From contig JAFGBL010000311.1 in the NCBI GenBank assembly GCA_016933115.1, forward strand, positions 1-62,196: 62,196 nucleotides of DNA, read 5' to 3'. Every line of letters begins with the position of its first letter. Positions within the stretch are counted from its first letter, which is position 1. This DNA is from Bacteroidales bacterium (GTDB lineage: Bacteria; Bacteroidota; Bacteroidia; Bacteroidales; JAADJA01). Below the pieces are notes generated by a model. The model did not search any database, was not told the DNA's origin, and was given only the letters and a program-made list of their open reading frames with translations. This document shows positions 1 to 8,881 of this stretch, piece after piece. The translations under genes were made by a program, and so were the position numbers.

Positions 1-3000
1 AGGATAAAAGAAAACATAGTTGAAGAAGAAAGACAAATAGCAGAATTCAAAGCCCAGGTCAACGAAAACCCGGATTTAGATGTTGATGAGAAGGAAAAAC
101 TTTGGAAAAAGATCGACGATCTGGAGAAACAAACTTATGACAAAACCCAGGATATCCTGAACCAGATTCTCCCCGAAGCATTTGCCGTGATGAAGGAAAC
201 CGCCAAAAGGTTTAAGGAGAATGAAATCGTGGAAGTAACAGCCAGCCAGTTTGACCGTGAACTGGCATCAAAACATGATCATATAAACATTTCGGGGGAT
301 AAGGCCAGGTTTAAGAATTCGTGGATGGCAGGAGGAAATTTGATCACCTGGGACATGGTGCATTATGATGTGCAGTTGATCGGCGGTATTGTTCTCCATC
401 AGGGTAAAATTGCGGAAATGGCAACCGGTGAAGGTAAAACGCTGGTGGCTACCCTTCCGGTTTACCTGAATGCACTTCCCGGTAAAGGCGTACATCTCGT
501 TACCGTTAACGATTATCTGGCAAAACGTGACTCGGAGTGGATGGGCGTACTCTTCCAGTTTCACGGTTTAAATGTGGATTGTATCGACAAGCATCAACCC
601 AATTCGCAGGCACGCCGAAATGCTTACCTGGCTGATATTACCTATGGAACCAATAATGAATTTGGTTTTGACTACCTGCGCGATAATATGACTGCATTCC
701 CTGATGAACTTGTTCAAAGGGAGCACAATTACGCTATCGTCGATGAGGTGGATTCGGTATTGATCGATGATGCGAGAACTCCTTTGATTATTTCAGGCCC
801 TACACCAAAAGGTGATACGCAGGAGTTCGATGAGTTTAAACCTACAGTTCATAAATTATACACCGTCCAAAAAAATCTGGTTACCAAAATTCTGGCTGAC
901 GCAAAAAAAATATTGACTGAAAAAAATACACCCGATTATGAAAAAACAGGTGGGGAACTGTTGCTTCGTGCTTTTAAAGGACTTCCGAAGAATAAAGCAT
1001 TGATCAAGTTTTTAAGTGAGGAAGGTATGCGTGCTTTGATGCAAAAAACAGAAAACTTTTATTTGCAGGAGCAAGCGAAAAATATGCACCTCATTACAGA
1101 TGAGTTATACTTTGTGATTGAGGAGAAACAAAATTCGGTTGACTTGACCGAACAAGGAATCAACCTCATCAACGAATCGGCAGGTGATCCTGATTTTTAT
1201 GTACTTCCCGATGTGGGTGCCGAATTGGCCGACCTTGAAAAATCCGACCTCTCCGAAAAGAAAAAGCTGGAAAAGAAAAGTGAGATCCTGAGGGATTTTT
1301 CCATAAAATCGGAAAGGGTTCATACGGTAAATCAATTATTGAAAGCATACACCATGTTCGAAAAAGATGTGGAATACGTGATCATGGACAATAAGATCAA
1401 GATCGTGGATGAACAAACCGGTCGTATCATGGAAGGGAGGAGGTATTCCGACGGATTGCACCAGGCTATTGAGGCCAAGGAGAATGTCAAGGTGGAAGCT
1501 GCAACGCAAACCTATGCAACCATCACCCTGCAAAACTATTTCAGGATGTATAAAAAGCTGGCCGGTATGACTGGTACGGCTGAAACAGAGGCCGGTGAAT
1601 TCTGGAATATCTACAAGCTTGATTGCGTGGTTATTCCTACCAACAAACCGGTAATCAGGGATGACAGGGAAGACCTGGTTCATAAAACGAAAAGGGAAAA
1701 ATTCAATGCGGTTATCAATGAAATTGAGAACCTTGTGAATCAAAAGCGGCCGGTGCTGGTAGGTACAACTTCGGTAGAAACCAGTGAATTACTCAGCAAA
1801 TTACTGACCAGACGAAATATAAAACATAATGTTCTGAATGCTAAATTACACCAGAAGGAGGCTCAGATCGTCAAGGAAGCAGGCCAACCCGGAACGGTGA
1901 CCATCGCCACCAATATGGCAGGAAGGGGTACCGATATTAAATTGGGCACGGGTGTGAAAGATGCAGGCGGTTTGGCTATCATCGGAACCGAGCGCCATGA
2001 ATCCAGGCGGGTCGACAGGCAACTGCGCGGTAGATCGGGCCGTCAGGGAGATCCCGGAAGTTCCCAGTTTTTTGTTTCGTTGGAAGATGACCTGATGCGT
2101 ATGTTCGGTTCGGAAAGAATTGCCAAAATTATGGATAGGATGGGTATTAAAGAAGGAGAAGTGATCCAGCATTCCATGATCACCAAGTCCATTGAACGAG
2201 CCCAGAAAAAAGTGGAGGAAAATAACTTTGGCATCCGGAAAAGATTGCTGGAGTATGATGATGTGATGAACGCCCAACGGGAGGTAATTTATAAAAAAAG
2301 AAAGCATGCACTTTTCGGTGAACGGCTTTCCATCGATATTTCGAATATGATCTACGACGCTATCGAACAGATTGTCATGGATTACCAGGATGCCCGTGAT
2401 TATGAAGGATTCAAGATGGAGCTTTTGAAGGTGTTTGCCCAGGAATCTCCTTTGAATGAAAAGGATTTTTTGGCGTCCAGCAAGGAAGAAATTTCGGATG
2501 CCGTTTTCGAAAAAGTTTATACCGCCTACAGGAAGAAAAACGACCTGATCAGGGAGCGTGCTATGCCCATTATCAAGGATGTTTATGAAAACAACTCACA
2601 GTACGAAAATATTGCGATTCCAATTACCGACGGAATCAAGGAAACGCAGGTGGTGGCCAATTTACGTAAGGCTTATGAAAATAATGGACAGGAAGTGATC
2701 CTTGCCGTTGAAAAGGGCATTACGCTGAGCCACATCGACAATGCATGGAAGGAGCATCTGCGTGAACTTGACGACCTGAAACAATCGGTTCAAACGGCAA
2801 CGTATGAGCAGAAAGACCCACTGCTCATTTACAAATTCGAATCTTTCGAATTATTCAAAAGTATGATCCAGAAATCGAACAAGGACATTGGTTCTTTCCT
2901 GGTAAAAGGCCATTTGCCCGGTCAAATGACCGACGTTCGACAGGCCCAGGCTCCGCGGAGAACAGATATGTCGCGATATAAGGAGGAGCGGACCGATTTG

Positions 3001-3138
3001 CTTTCGCAAGCTCATAGCAACACACAACAGGAACAAAGAACACAGCCGATTGTCCGCGAGAAGAAAGTGGGTAGAAATGATCCCTGTCCTTGTGGTAGCG
3101 GTAAAAAATATAAGCATTGCCACGGTAAAGGAGTTTAA
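1..3138 (+). CDS. secA: Protein translocase subunit SecA (5' end outside window)
   Basis: SecA is the ATPase motor that drives unfolded preproteins through the SecYEG channel. The reading frame is open from base 1, so about the first 50 residues lie outside the window; 1045 residues are visible. Numbering from base 1, the nucleotide-binding domain shows GEGKT (143-147) and DEVDS (248-252). The second helicase domain carries [12 protein letters not shown] near 2030-2065. The C-terminus ends in the zinc-binding SEC-C motif (CPCGSG...CH, residues 1029-1041), which binds SecB or ribosomes in characterised homologues. The GTG-ATG at 187-192 is internal, because SecA homology ([12 protein letters not shown]) continues upstream of it. 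gldA starts 31 bases downstream on the same strand. The family assignment is certain. Confidence 0.98.
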   Translation, partial: RIKENIVEEERQIAEFKAQVNENPDLDVDEKEKLWKKIDDLEKQTYDKTQDILNQILPEAFAVMKETAKRFKENEIVEVTASQFDRELASKHDHINISGDKARFKNSWMAGGNLITWDMVHYDVQLIGGIVLHQGKIAEMATGEGKTLVATLPVYLNALPGKGVHLVTVNDYLAKRDSEWMGVLFQFHGLNVDCIDKHQPNSQARRNAYLADITYGTNNEFGFDYLRDNMTAFPDELVQREHNYAIVDEVDSVLIDDARTPLIISGPTPKGDTQEFDEFKPTVHKLYTVQKNLVTKILADAKKILTEKNTPDYEKTGGELLLRAFKGLPKNKALIKFLSEEGMRALMQKTENFYLQEQAKNMHLITDELYFVIEEKQNSVDLTEQGINLINESAGDPDFYVLPDVGAELADLEKSDLSEKKKLEKKSEILRDFSIKSERVHTVNQLLKAYTMFEKDVEYVIMDNKIKIVDEQTGRIMEGRRYSDGLHQAIEAKENVKVEAATQTYATITLQNYFRMYKKLAGMTGTAETEAGEFWNIYKLDCVVIPTNKPVIRDDREDLVHKTKREKFNAVINEIENLVNQKRPVLVGTTSVETSELLSKLLTRRNIKHNVLNAKLHQKEAQIVKEAGQPGTVTIATNMAGRGTDIKLGTGVKDAGGLAIIGTERHESRRVDRQLRGRSGRQGDPGSSQFFVSLEDDLMRMFGSERIAKIMDRMGIKEGEVIQHSMITKSIERAQKKVEENNFGIRKRLLEYDDVMNAQREVIYKKRKHALFGERLSIDISNMIYDAIEQIVMDYQDARDYEGFKMELLKVFAQESPLNEKDFLASSKEEISDAVFEKVYTAYRKKNDLIRERAMPIIKDVYENNSQYENIAIPITDGIKETQVVANLRKAYENNGQEVILAVEKGITLSHIDNAWKEHLRELDDLKQSVQTATYEQKDPLLIYKFESFELFKSMIQKSNKDIGSFLVKGHLPGQMTDVRQAQAPRRTDMSRYKEERTDLLSQAHSNTQQEQRTQPIVREKKVGRNDPCPCGSGKKYKHCHGKGV

Positions 3139-3169
3139 AAAAGATTTATAAAAATTCTTATCCTTGAAA

Positions 3170-4081
3170 ATGTCCATTTCCGTAAAAAATATAACCAAAA
3201 TTTATGGTGCACAAAAAGCACTGGATGATGTTTCATTCGTTATCAAAGCCGGGGAGGTAGTTGGCTTGTTGGGGCCCAACGGAGCAGGCAAATCGACTAT
3301 GATGAAAATCATAACCTGTTTTATCCCACCTACAAGTGGGGAGGTCACCGTTTCAGGATTTGATATTTTTGAAGAATCATTGGAAGTTCGGAAGAAAGTT
3401 GGATACCTGCCGGAGAACAATCCCCTTTACCTCGAGTTATATGTACGCGAATACCTGGAATTCATTGCCGGGATATATAAAGTTGCGGATAAGGCCTCAA
3501 GGATCAGGGAAATGATAGAAATTACGGGATTGGGAAATGAACAGGGTAAAAAGATCGGGCAGTTGTCAAAGGGTTACAGGCAAAGGGTAGGGCTGGCCCA
3601 GGCCATGATCCACAACCCCGAGGTTTTGATCCTGGATGAACCTACATCCGGGCTTGATCCCAACCAATTGCTTGATATCAGGCAACTGATCAAAAATATC
3701 GGCAAGGAAAAAACCGTCATGCTGTCGACACATATCATGCAGGAGGTGGAGGCTGTTTGCGACCGGGCCATTATTATCGACAAGGGAAGGATTGTCGCTG
3801 ATGACAGTACAGCCAATCTTTCAGATAAAAGTTCGGGTGTTAATATCATTCGGGTTGAGTTTAATAAACCACCGGAAGAAAATTTGCTTCGTGAAATTCA
3901 GGGTGTATCATCCATTAAAAAAAATTCTGATACCCTATTTGAGATCACATCTGAAGGTGATATTGAAATTCGGGAAGCCATTTTCAATTTTGCAGTAAAG
4001 AACGGCCTTTCGGTTTTATCTTTGCAAAAATCAACCCGTGGAATTGAAGAGGTATTTCAGCAACTTACCCGAAATTCTTAA
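3170..4081 (+). CDS. gldA: ABC transporter ATP-binding protein, GldA type
   Basis: This is a single-domain ABC ATPase of 303 residues with Walker A GPNGAGKS (about residues 34-41), signature LSKGYRQRV, Walker B LILDEP and the H-loop STHIMQEVE. The long C-terminal extension after the ATPase core and the overall sequence match the GldA group. In gliding Bacteroidota GldA works with the membrane proteins GldF and GldG; many non-gliding members also carry it. No gldF or gldG is present here, so the permease must lie elsewhere. I chose the ATG at 3170; a TTG two codons upstream (3164) is the only alternative. The subfamily is less certain than the ABC assignment, because related Bacteroidota ABC-2 exporter ATPases look similar. 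Confidence 0.85.
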   Translation: MSISVKNITKIYGAQKALDDVSFVIKAGEVVGLLGPNGAGKSTMMKIITCFIPPTSGEVTVSGFDIFEESLEVRKKVGYLPENNPLYLELYVREYLEFIAGIYKVADKASRIREMIEITGLGNEQGKKIGQLSKGYRQRVGLAQAMIHNPEVLILDEPTSGLDPNQLLDIRQLIKNIGKEKTVMLSTHIMQEVEAVCDRAIIIDKGRIVADDSTANLSDKSSGVNIIRVEFNKPPEENLLREIQGVSSIKKNSDTLFEITSEGDIEIREAIFNFAVKNGLSVLSLQKSTRGIEEVFQQLTRNS

Positions 4082-4122
4082 TGATCCATTATGTTAAAAA
4101 ACTGTAAATGAATATTATTTTT

Positions 4123-4152
4123 TTTGCAGATCAATATAAATTTTTAATTTTG
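4123..4152 (+). promoter_or_regulatory. Bacteroidota-type promoter of metK
   Basis: TTTG at 4123-4126 and a perfect TAnnTTTG (TAATTTTG, 4145-4152) are separated by 18 bases, matching the -33/-7 consensus of the Bacteroidota housekeeping sigma factor. Transcription should begin near 4158-4162, directly at the 5' edge of the SAM-II-like element. Confidence 0.7.
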
Positions 4153-4158
4153 CTCCGC

Positions 4159-4212
4159 TTTGTGGACAGATTTGATTGATTGCAACCACGGGAAAAAATG
4201 CTAAAACAATAT
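4159..4212 (+). promoter_or_regulatory. SAM-II-like riboswitch in the metK leader
   Basis: The conserved landmarks of the SAM-II (SAM-alpha) aptamer occur in order with family-like spacing: GATTT at 4169, TTGCAA at 4180-4185 and GCTAAA at 4200-4205. P1 can form from GTGG (4162-4165) and CCAC (4186-4189). The pseudoknot can form from GCA (4182-4184) with TGC (4199-4201), plus ATTG (4175-4178) with CAAT (4207-4210). The last pairing replaces the C/G pairs of the crystallised alphaproteobacterial RNA, as expected for a covarying helix. One deviation is three extra bases (ACA) between P1 and GATTT. The element lies immediately before metK, a classical SAM-regulated gene, and directly after its promoter. 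The start codon is about 120 bases downstream and no intrinsic terminator is visible between, so the control mechanism is unclear. Confidence 0.72.
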
Positions 4213-4329
4213 TCTTTTCCTTCAATTCAATCAAAATCCATAATCAACAATTAAAATACAGCATAAAATAGTGCTGAAATAGAACCATAATTTATAACAC
4301 AAAATAATTATTAATTAAATCACAATTTT

Positions 4330-5676
4330 ATGAGTTATTTATTCACATCCGAATCGGTTTCTGAGGGACATCCCGACAAAGTTGCCGATCAAATATCCGA
4401 CGCTTTACTGGATGAATTTATGCGTTGGGATCCCGAATCCAAAGTTGCATGTGAAACTTTTGTTACAACCGGTTTGGTTGTTTGCGGAGGTGAAGTACGC
4501 ACCGAAGGATGGGTTGATGTTCAGGAAACTGCCCGGAAAGTTATTCGTCAAATCGGCTATACAAAAGCTGAATACAGGTTCGACAGCGAGTCCTGTGGTG
4601 TGATCTCCACTATTCACGAACAGTCGCCCGATATCAACCAGGGAGTTGTTCGTGCTAAGAAAGAAGACCAGGGTGCAGGAGACCAGGGAATGATGTTTGG
4701 ATATGCCTCCCGGGATATGGACAATTATATGCCACTGTCTTCAGAATTGGCTCATATCCTGTTACAGGAATTGGCCGTTATCCGCCGGGAAATGAAAAAA
4801 ATGAAATACCTGGGCCCCGATAGTAAATCACAGGTAACAGTTGAATATGATGACGATGGAAATCCGATCAGAATTGATACCATTGTTGTCAGTACACAAC
4901 ATGATGAGTTTATTTTACCTAAGAACAACTCGCCTAAATCAATTAAGGCGGCGGATGATGCCATGCAAAAAGTGATTATGGAGGATGTTCAGAATATATT
5001 GATCCCAAGAGTGGTAAAAACCTTACCTAAGAGAATTAAAGATCTTTTCAAGGGCGACTACAAATTGTATGTTAATCCTACCGGAAAGTTTGTTGTTGGC
5101 GGACCTCATGGGGATACCGGATTAACAGGCAGAAAAATCATCGTTGATACCTATGGGGGTCATGGTGCCCACGGTGGGGGAGCGTTTTCAGGCAAAGACC
5201 CGTCAAAAGTAGACCGATCGGCTGCCTATGCTGCCCGACATATTGCCAAAAACCTTGTTGCTGCTGGTGTTTGCGACAAGGCGCTTATACAGGTGGCATA
5301 TGCCATTGGAATTGCGCAACCTGTCGGATTGTTCGTAAATACTTACGGATCGGCCAGGGTGATGGATAAAAAAGGTAAAATTTTATCTGACGGAGAAATC
5401 GCAAAAAGAGTCAATAAAATTTTCGATATGCGTCCTTATTCCATCATCGAAAGGTTTGGTTTGAAAAATCCCATTTTCCTGCCGACAGCTTCTTACGGGC
5501 ATTTTGGAAGGGATAATTATACGGCTGACATAGAAGTTTTTTATCCGGTTAAAGGTTCTAAACCTAAAGGTGTGAATGGAAACGGGAAACCTGTTTATAC
5601 AAAAAAAGTAGAATTCTTTGCCTGGGAAAAACTTGATTATGTTAATAAGATCAAGAAGGAGTTTGCAATTAAATAG
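4330..5676 (+). CDS. metK: S-adenosylmethionine synthetase
   Basis: MetK makes S-adenosylmethionine from methionine and ATP in the cytoplasm. The protein is 448 residues, longer than the roughly 384 of E. coli but usual for Bacteroidota, with extra internal and C-terminal segments. Diagnostic motifs are the N-terminal SEGHPDK, GAGDQG, the phosphate loop region [17 protein letters not shown] and [10 protein letters not shown]. The start follows the AT-rich leader typical of the phylum, without a Shine-Dalgarno sequence. The gene appears monocistronic: it has its own promoter, a SAM-II-like leader and a terminator shared with the convergent gene downstream. Feedback repression by SAM is the expected regulation. 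Confidence 0.98.
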   Translation: MSYLFTSESVSEGHPDKVADQISDALLDEFMRWDPESKVACETFVTTGLVVCGGEVRTEGWVDVQETARKVIRQIGYTKAEYRFDSESCGVISTIHEQSPDINQGVVRAKKEDQGAGDQGMMFGYASRDMDNYMPLSSELAHILLQELAVIRREMKKMKYLGPDSKSQVTVEYDDDGNPIRIDTIVVSTQHDEFILPKNNSPKSIKAADDAMQKVIMEDVQNILIPRVVKTLPKRIKDLFKGDYKLYVNPTGKFVVGGPHGDTGLTGRKIIVDTYGGHGAHGGGAFSGKDPSKVDRSAAYAARHIAKNLVAAGVCDKALIQVAYAIGIAQPVGLFVNTYGSARVMDKKGKILSDGEIAKRVNKIFDMRPYSIIERFGLKNPIFLPTASYGHFGRDNYTADIEVFYPVKGSKPKGVNGNGKPVYTKKVEFFAWEKLDYVNKIKKEFAIK

Positions 5677-5691
5677 AAAATTCAAAAAAAT

Positions 5692-5720
5692 AAAAAAGCC
5701 CCGGTGAAGGGGCTTTTTTT
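5692..5720. terminator. Bidirectional intrinsic terminator
   Basis: AAAAAAGCCCC pairs with GGGGCTTTTTT around a short GGTGAA loop. The A-run and T-run on both sides let it end metK on the plus strand and the T9SS protein gene on the minus strand. Confidence 0.85.
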
Positions 5721-5731
5721 CAGGTTGTTGT

Positions 5732-6865
5732 TTAGTGTTTGATGATCAATTTCTGAGTATCTTTCGACTCATTGTTGATCACAAGAGAATAGAAATAAAT
5801 ACCTTCATTTAGCGTGGAGGTATTTATATTTTTAATTGAACCGTTATTATCGGTTACATTTATTTCTTTAACTACCGAACCCAGCAAATCATATATCACA
5901 ATCCTTGCATTTTGATTGACAAGATTGTCATAGTCAATATTTACAAAGTTGTTAGCAGGGTTGGGATAAGCAATCACTGACGGTTCAACAGCTTGAAAAT
6001 CGTCAATGCCGGTTACCATTGTATTATACTGTACATTCACAGTGCTGTAGTTGCTCGCATCCGATGCATCAAAAAATACATATGAAATGTATGAAATACC
6101 TGCCTGACCGTTTGGTTCGAGGTCACCAATGAAATCAGTACTGTTGGTGGCTCCTGCTCCAATTGTTATTGGATTTATTGATTGGTTTACATCAGGTGGG
6201 AAACAAGCACCCCAGCAAAAATAATTTACGGTTCCGGGCAGTACATGCGTAACAATCCTTTTAACATGTACATCAACCGGTTGGCCGTCATTGTTCGTCA
6301 CATAAATATAGGATGCTATTGCCATAACATCGGGATTACCTGAAAACTCGACAGTAGAATTATCTTCCAGGTTACCGCCTTCCCATGATAGTGAGAGTGT
6401 CGGATCCATATCTGTTACATCATAGTTAACCGTAAACAAAATGGAATCGCCTGGGTTATTGAAATCGTAAAAAACATAAGAAACAGAGCTCAATCCCGCA
6501 TTCCCGGCCGGAAGATAGTGTCCCGAAAAATCCTCATTTGCTGTTGTAGCTCCGGCACCCAGCGGGAATGGCTGTGTCGATTCATATACAAATGGGGGAT
6601 AGCATAATCCCAAACAGAATTGACATTCCGAACCGGAAGTTAGAAAGTTCTCAACTTTCTTAACACGGAGGTCGACTTCGTAACTGTTGTTGTTGGTAAT
6701 GTTTACATAGGCAACCGTTTCCAGGTCAGATGGATTGCCCTCCAAAACCAAAACACTATTGGCAGGTACAGGATTTCCTTCAAGTGTTGTAAGTGTCAGG
6801 TTTTGAGCTATCAACACTGAAAATGCCATAAAACCAACAATTGCGGAAAGTAGTAGTTTTTTCAT
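5732..6865 (-). CDS. Secreted protein with two related domains and a T9SS type A sorting domain
   Basis: This is a 377-residue exported protein. It starts with a signal peptide (residues 1-20, ending SVLIAQ). Two related modules follow, about residues 28-145 and 155-275. Each contains 'CFPP' or 'CYPP' next to paired cysteines, and a 'GISYISYVFFD'-like strand. Both open with an 'EGNP' or 'SGNP' segment, so they look like an internal duplication of a beta-sandwich domain. The last ~75 residues (YPNPANN ... GIYFYSL ... KLIIKH) are a Por secretion system C-terminal sorting domain, which routes the protein through the type IX system to the cell surface. No catalytic domain is recognisable; a structural or binding role is only inference. 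Confidence 0.85.
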   Translation of the reverse strand: MKKLLLSAIVGFMAFSVLIAQNLTLTTLEGNPVPANSVLVLEGNPSDLETVAYVNITNNNSYEVDLRVKKVENFLTSGSECQFCLGLCYPPFVYESTQPFPLGAGATTANEDFSGHYLPAGNAGLSSVSYVFYDFNNPGDSILFTVNYDVTDMDPTLSLSWEGGNLEDNSTVEFSGNPDVMAIASYIYVTNNDGQPVDVHVKRIVTHVLPGTVNYFCWGACFPPDVNQSINPITIGAGATNSTDFIGDLEPNGQAGISYISYVFFDASDASNYSTVNVQYNTMVTGIDDFQAVEPSVIAYPNPANNFVNIDYDNLVNQNARIVIYDLLGSVVKEINVTDNNGSIKNINTSTLNEGIYFYSLVINNESKDTQKLIIKH

Positions 6866-7162
6866 AGTTATTTATTTACTTATGTTATTCAATGAATTAA
6901 TATTATTGAGACACGATCTTCAAATAAAAAGTTGCTCAAAGAACGCTAATTATTCCATTTTAGTTGCAAAAATTGTGCTAAAAAATGTTAATATCGGTAT
7001 ACTTAAAAAAATTCCAGAATCATAAATAAGCAACCTTATATTTCACGTATTTGTCTTAGTATATGAGTGATCACTTTGGATAAAGTCAATAATAATTTTA
7101 CAGGGAAGTTAAAAATAATTACTTTTACGGAATTAAATATTTAACCATTAAAATACTTAAAT
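6866..7162. other. Divergent intergenic region
   Basis: This AT-rich gap of 297 bases separates two divergently transcribed T9SS protein genes, so it must hold both promoters. I find no full TTTG/TAnnTTTG pair, no RNA fold and no repeat in it. Confidence 0.5.
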
Positions 7163-8830
7163 ATGAAAAGGAAATTGTACCTTTTAGCCATTCTGTTGTT
7201 CTCAACAACAACAGTGATATTTGCACAATCAGAGCGTTTGGTTTTACTTGAACATTTTACCCAGGCTTCTTGTGGCCCATGTGCCTTATACAATCCTACC
7301 ATCAATACCCTTTTAAATAGCAATCCTGATGTTATCACTGCTATCATGTACCATACAAGCTGGCCTGGATATGACCCCATGTACAATCACAATGTCGAAG
7401 ATAATGGTGCGCGGACGTCCTATTATAGTGTTTCTTCCGTTCCAAACTCCGTTTTGGATGGAAATTATTACAACGGCCATCCAAACGGCTGGAATATCAA
7501 CTCGGTAAATAACAGGGCAGCGATTCCTTCCCCGGTAGATATTTATATGCATCATGAATTATCGAATGATGAATCTCAAATTACCGTTACGATGATGATT
7601 GTAGCCTCAGAATCGGTTGCAGCAGGGATGAAAACCACTATTGCAGTAATTGAGAAACATATTCACTTTAATACTCCTCCGGGTTCGAACGGAGAAATTG
7701 ATTTTTATAATGTGATGAAAAAGTTATTGCCAGCCGCTTCGGGTGTGATACTTCCGGCCATGGAGGCAGGTGAATATATTATTCTTCAGTATTCGTGGGA
7801 GCATCAGAATGTTTATGACATCAACGAATTATCAGCAGTTGGTTTTTTACAGAACAATTTAACCAAGGAAGTTCTTCAGTCAGCCAACAGCAGTGCGGTT
7901 CCTATTGCCCCATTGTATACCAATGATGCCGAAATATTCATGATCGATAATGTTTCTCACAATTATTGCATCGGACAGGTTCAACCCGATATCATAATCA
8001 GGAATAACGGTTCAGAAGAACTGACTTCGCTTACAATAACCTATTCCATTAATGGCGGTGAGTCGATGACTTATGATTGGACCGGTAATTTGGGTTTCCT
8101 TGAGACAGAGACCATAACACTGGAAGCATCGGATTTTTCAATCAATGAAATGAATAATTTTACTTTCACCATCGAAAATCCGAGTGGGGTAACGGATGAA
8201 TATCCTAACAATAATACCAGGATATTGGAAATACCACAGGCTCTTGATGCTCCATCACCCATTACCATGATATTGAAACTGGATGATAACCCGGAGGAAA
8301 CCACATGGGAATTTATCAATTCACAGGGAGAGGTATTGTACGAAGGCGGGCCATATACCCAGCCGGGACAACAAATTGTTCAGCAATTTGCGTTCAATTC
8401 AACCGATTGCTATACGTTTCTCATTTATGATGCCGGTGGTGACGGTCTGTTGGGAACCGGCTCCTATGCCATTGGTTACGGATCAACTATCATTGCACAG
8501 GGAAGCAAATTCGGTTCGATGGATGAAGGGCAGTTTATTGTTGCTTACACAGGAATTGATGATCCCGTTGCCAATGAAAAAATACAATTAGCGCCCAATC
8601 CAGCGTTGAATGAAGCAAACATACTTTTTACTCTGGCTGAAGCCGGGAATGTAAGTTATTCAATCGTCAATCTGCTGGGCAAAGAGGTGAAAAGACTGAA
8701 TGCCGGATATCAGGCTCCTGGTGAAAAAACCTTTGAAATTGATCTTACTGGTTTGGTGTCTGGAATTTACTTTGTCAATCTTCAGGTCGGTTCTGTTCAA
8801 TATGTTGAAAAACTGATAAAATCCGAATAA
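7163..8830 (+). CDS. Secreted Omp28-related thioredoxin-like protein with T9SS type A sorting domain
   Basis: This is a 555-residue exported protein. A signal peptide (1-22) is followed by a thioredoxin-like domain whose redox motif is C37-G-P-C40. The flanking context (LLEHFTQASCGPC) and the later SVPNSVLDG segment are characteristic of the Omp28-related family of Bacteroidota outer-membrane-associated proteins. The middle holds beta-sandwich domains, one of the CARDB or cleaved-adhesin-like sort by appearance. Residues ~478-555 (LAPNPALNEA ... SGIYFVNLQV) are a T9SS sorting domain. A surface disulfide or redox function is plausible from the intact CxxC but is inference. It is followed by a strong terminator and stands alone. 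Confidence 0.87.
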   Translation: MKRKLYLLAILLFSTTTVIFAQSERLVLLEHFTQASCGPCALYNPTINTLLNSNPDVITAIMYHTSWPGYDPMYNHNVEDNGARTSYYSVSSVPNSVLDGNYYNGHPNGWNINSVNNRAAIPSPVDIYMHHELSNDESQITVTMMIVASESVAAGMKTTIAVIEKHIHFNTPPGSNGEIDFYNVMKKLLPAASGVILPAMEAGEYIILQYSWEHQNVYDINELSAVGFLQNNLTKEVLQSANSSAVPIAPLYTNDAEIFMIDNVSHNYCIGQVQPDIIIRNNGSEELTSLTITYSINGGESMTYDWTGNLGFLETETITLEASDFSINEMNNFTFTIENPSGVTDEYPNNNTRILEIPQALDAPSPITMILKLDDNPEETTWEFINSQGEVLYEGGPYTQPGQQIVQQFAFNSTDCYTFLIYDAGGDGLLGTGSYAIGYGSTIIAQGSKFGSMDEGQFIVAYTGIDDPVANEKIQLAPNPALNEANILFTLAEAGNVSYSIVNLLGKEVKRLNAGYQAPGEKTFEIDLTGLVSGIYFVNLQVGSVQYVEKLIKSE

Positions 8831-8850
8831 ATAAAGTTTATCTTAAGAAA

Positions 8851-8880
8851 AACGCCTTCTGAATAAAGGCGTTTTTTTTT
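8851..8880 (+). terminator. Intrinsic terminator
   Basis: AACGCCTT (8851-8858) pairs with AAGGCGTT, followed by a run of nine T. It ends the Omp28-like gene. The convergent hutU stop lies immediately beyond it, and the A-run on the left may let it serve hutU as well. Confidence 0.85.
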
Positions 8881-8881
8881 A

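Noticed and set aside
187-192. GTG/ATG as the start of secA
   Set aside because: The frame is open and SecA-like for 62 codons upstream to the window edge, so this is an internal codon.
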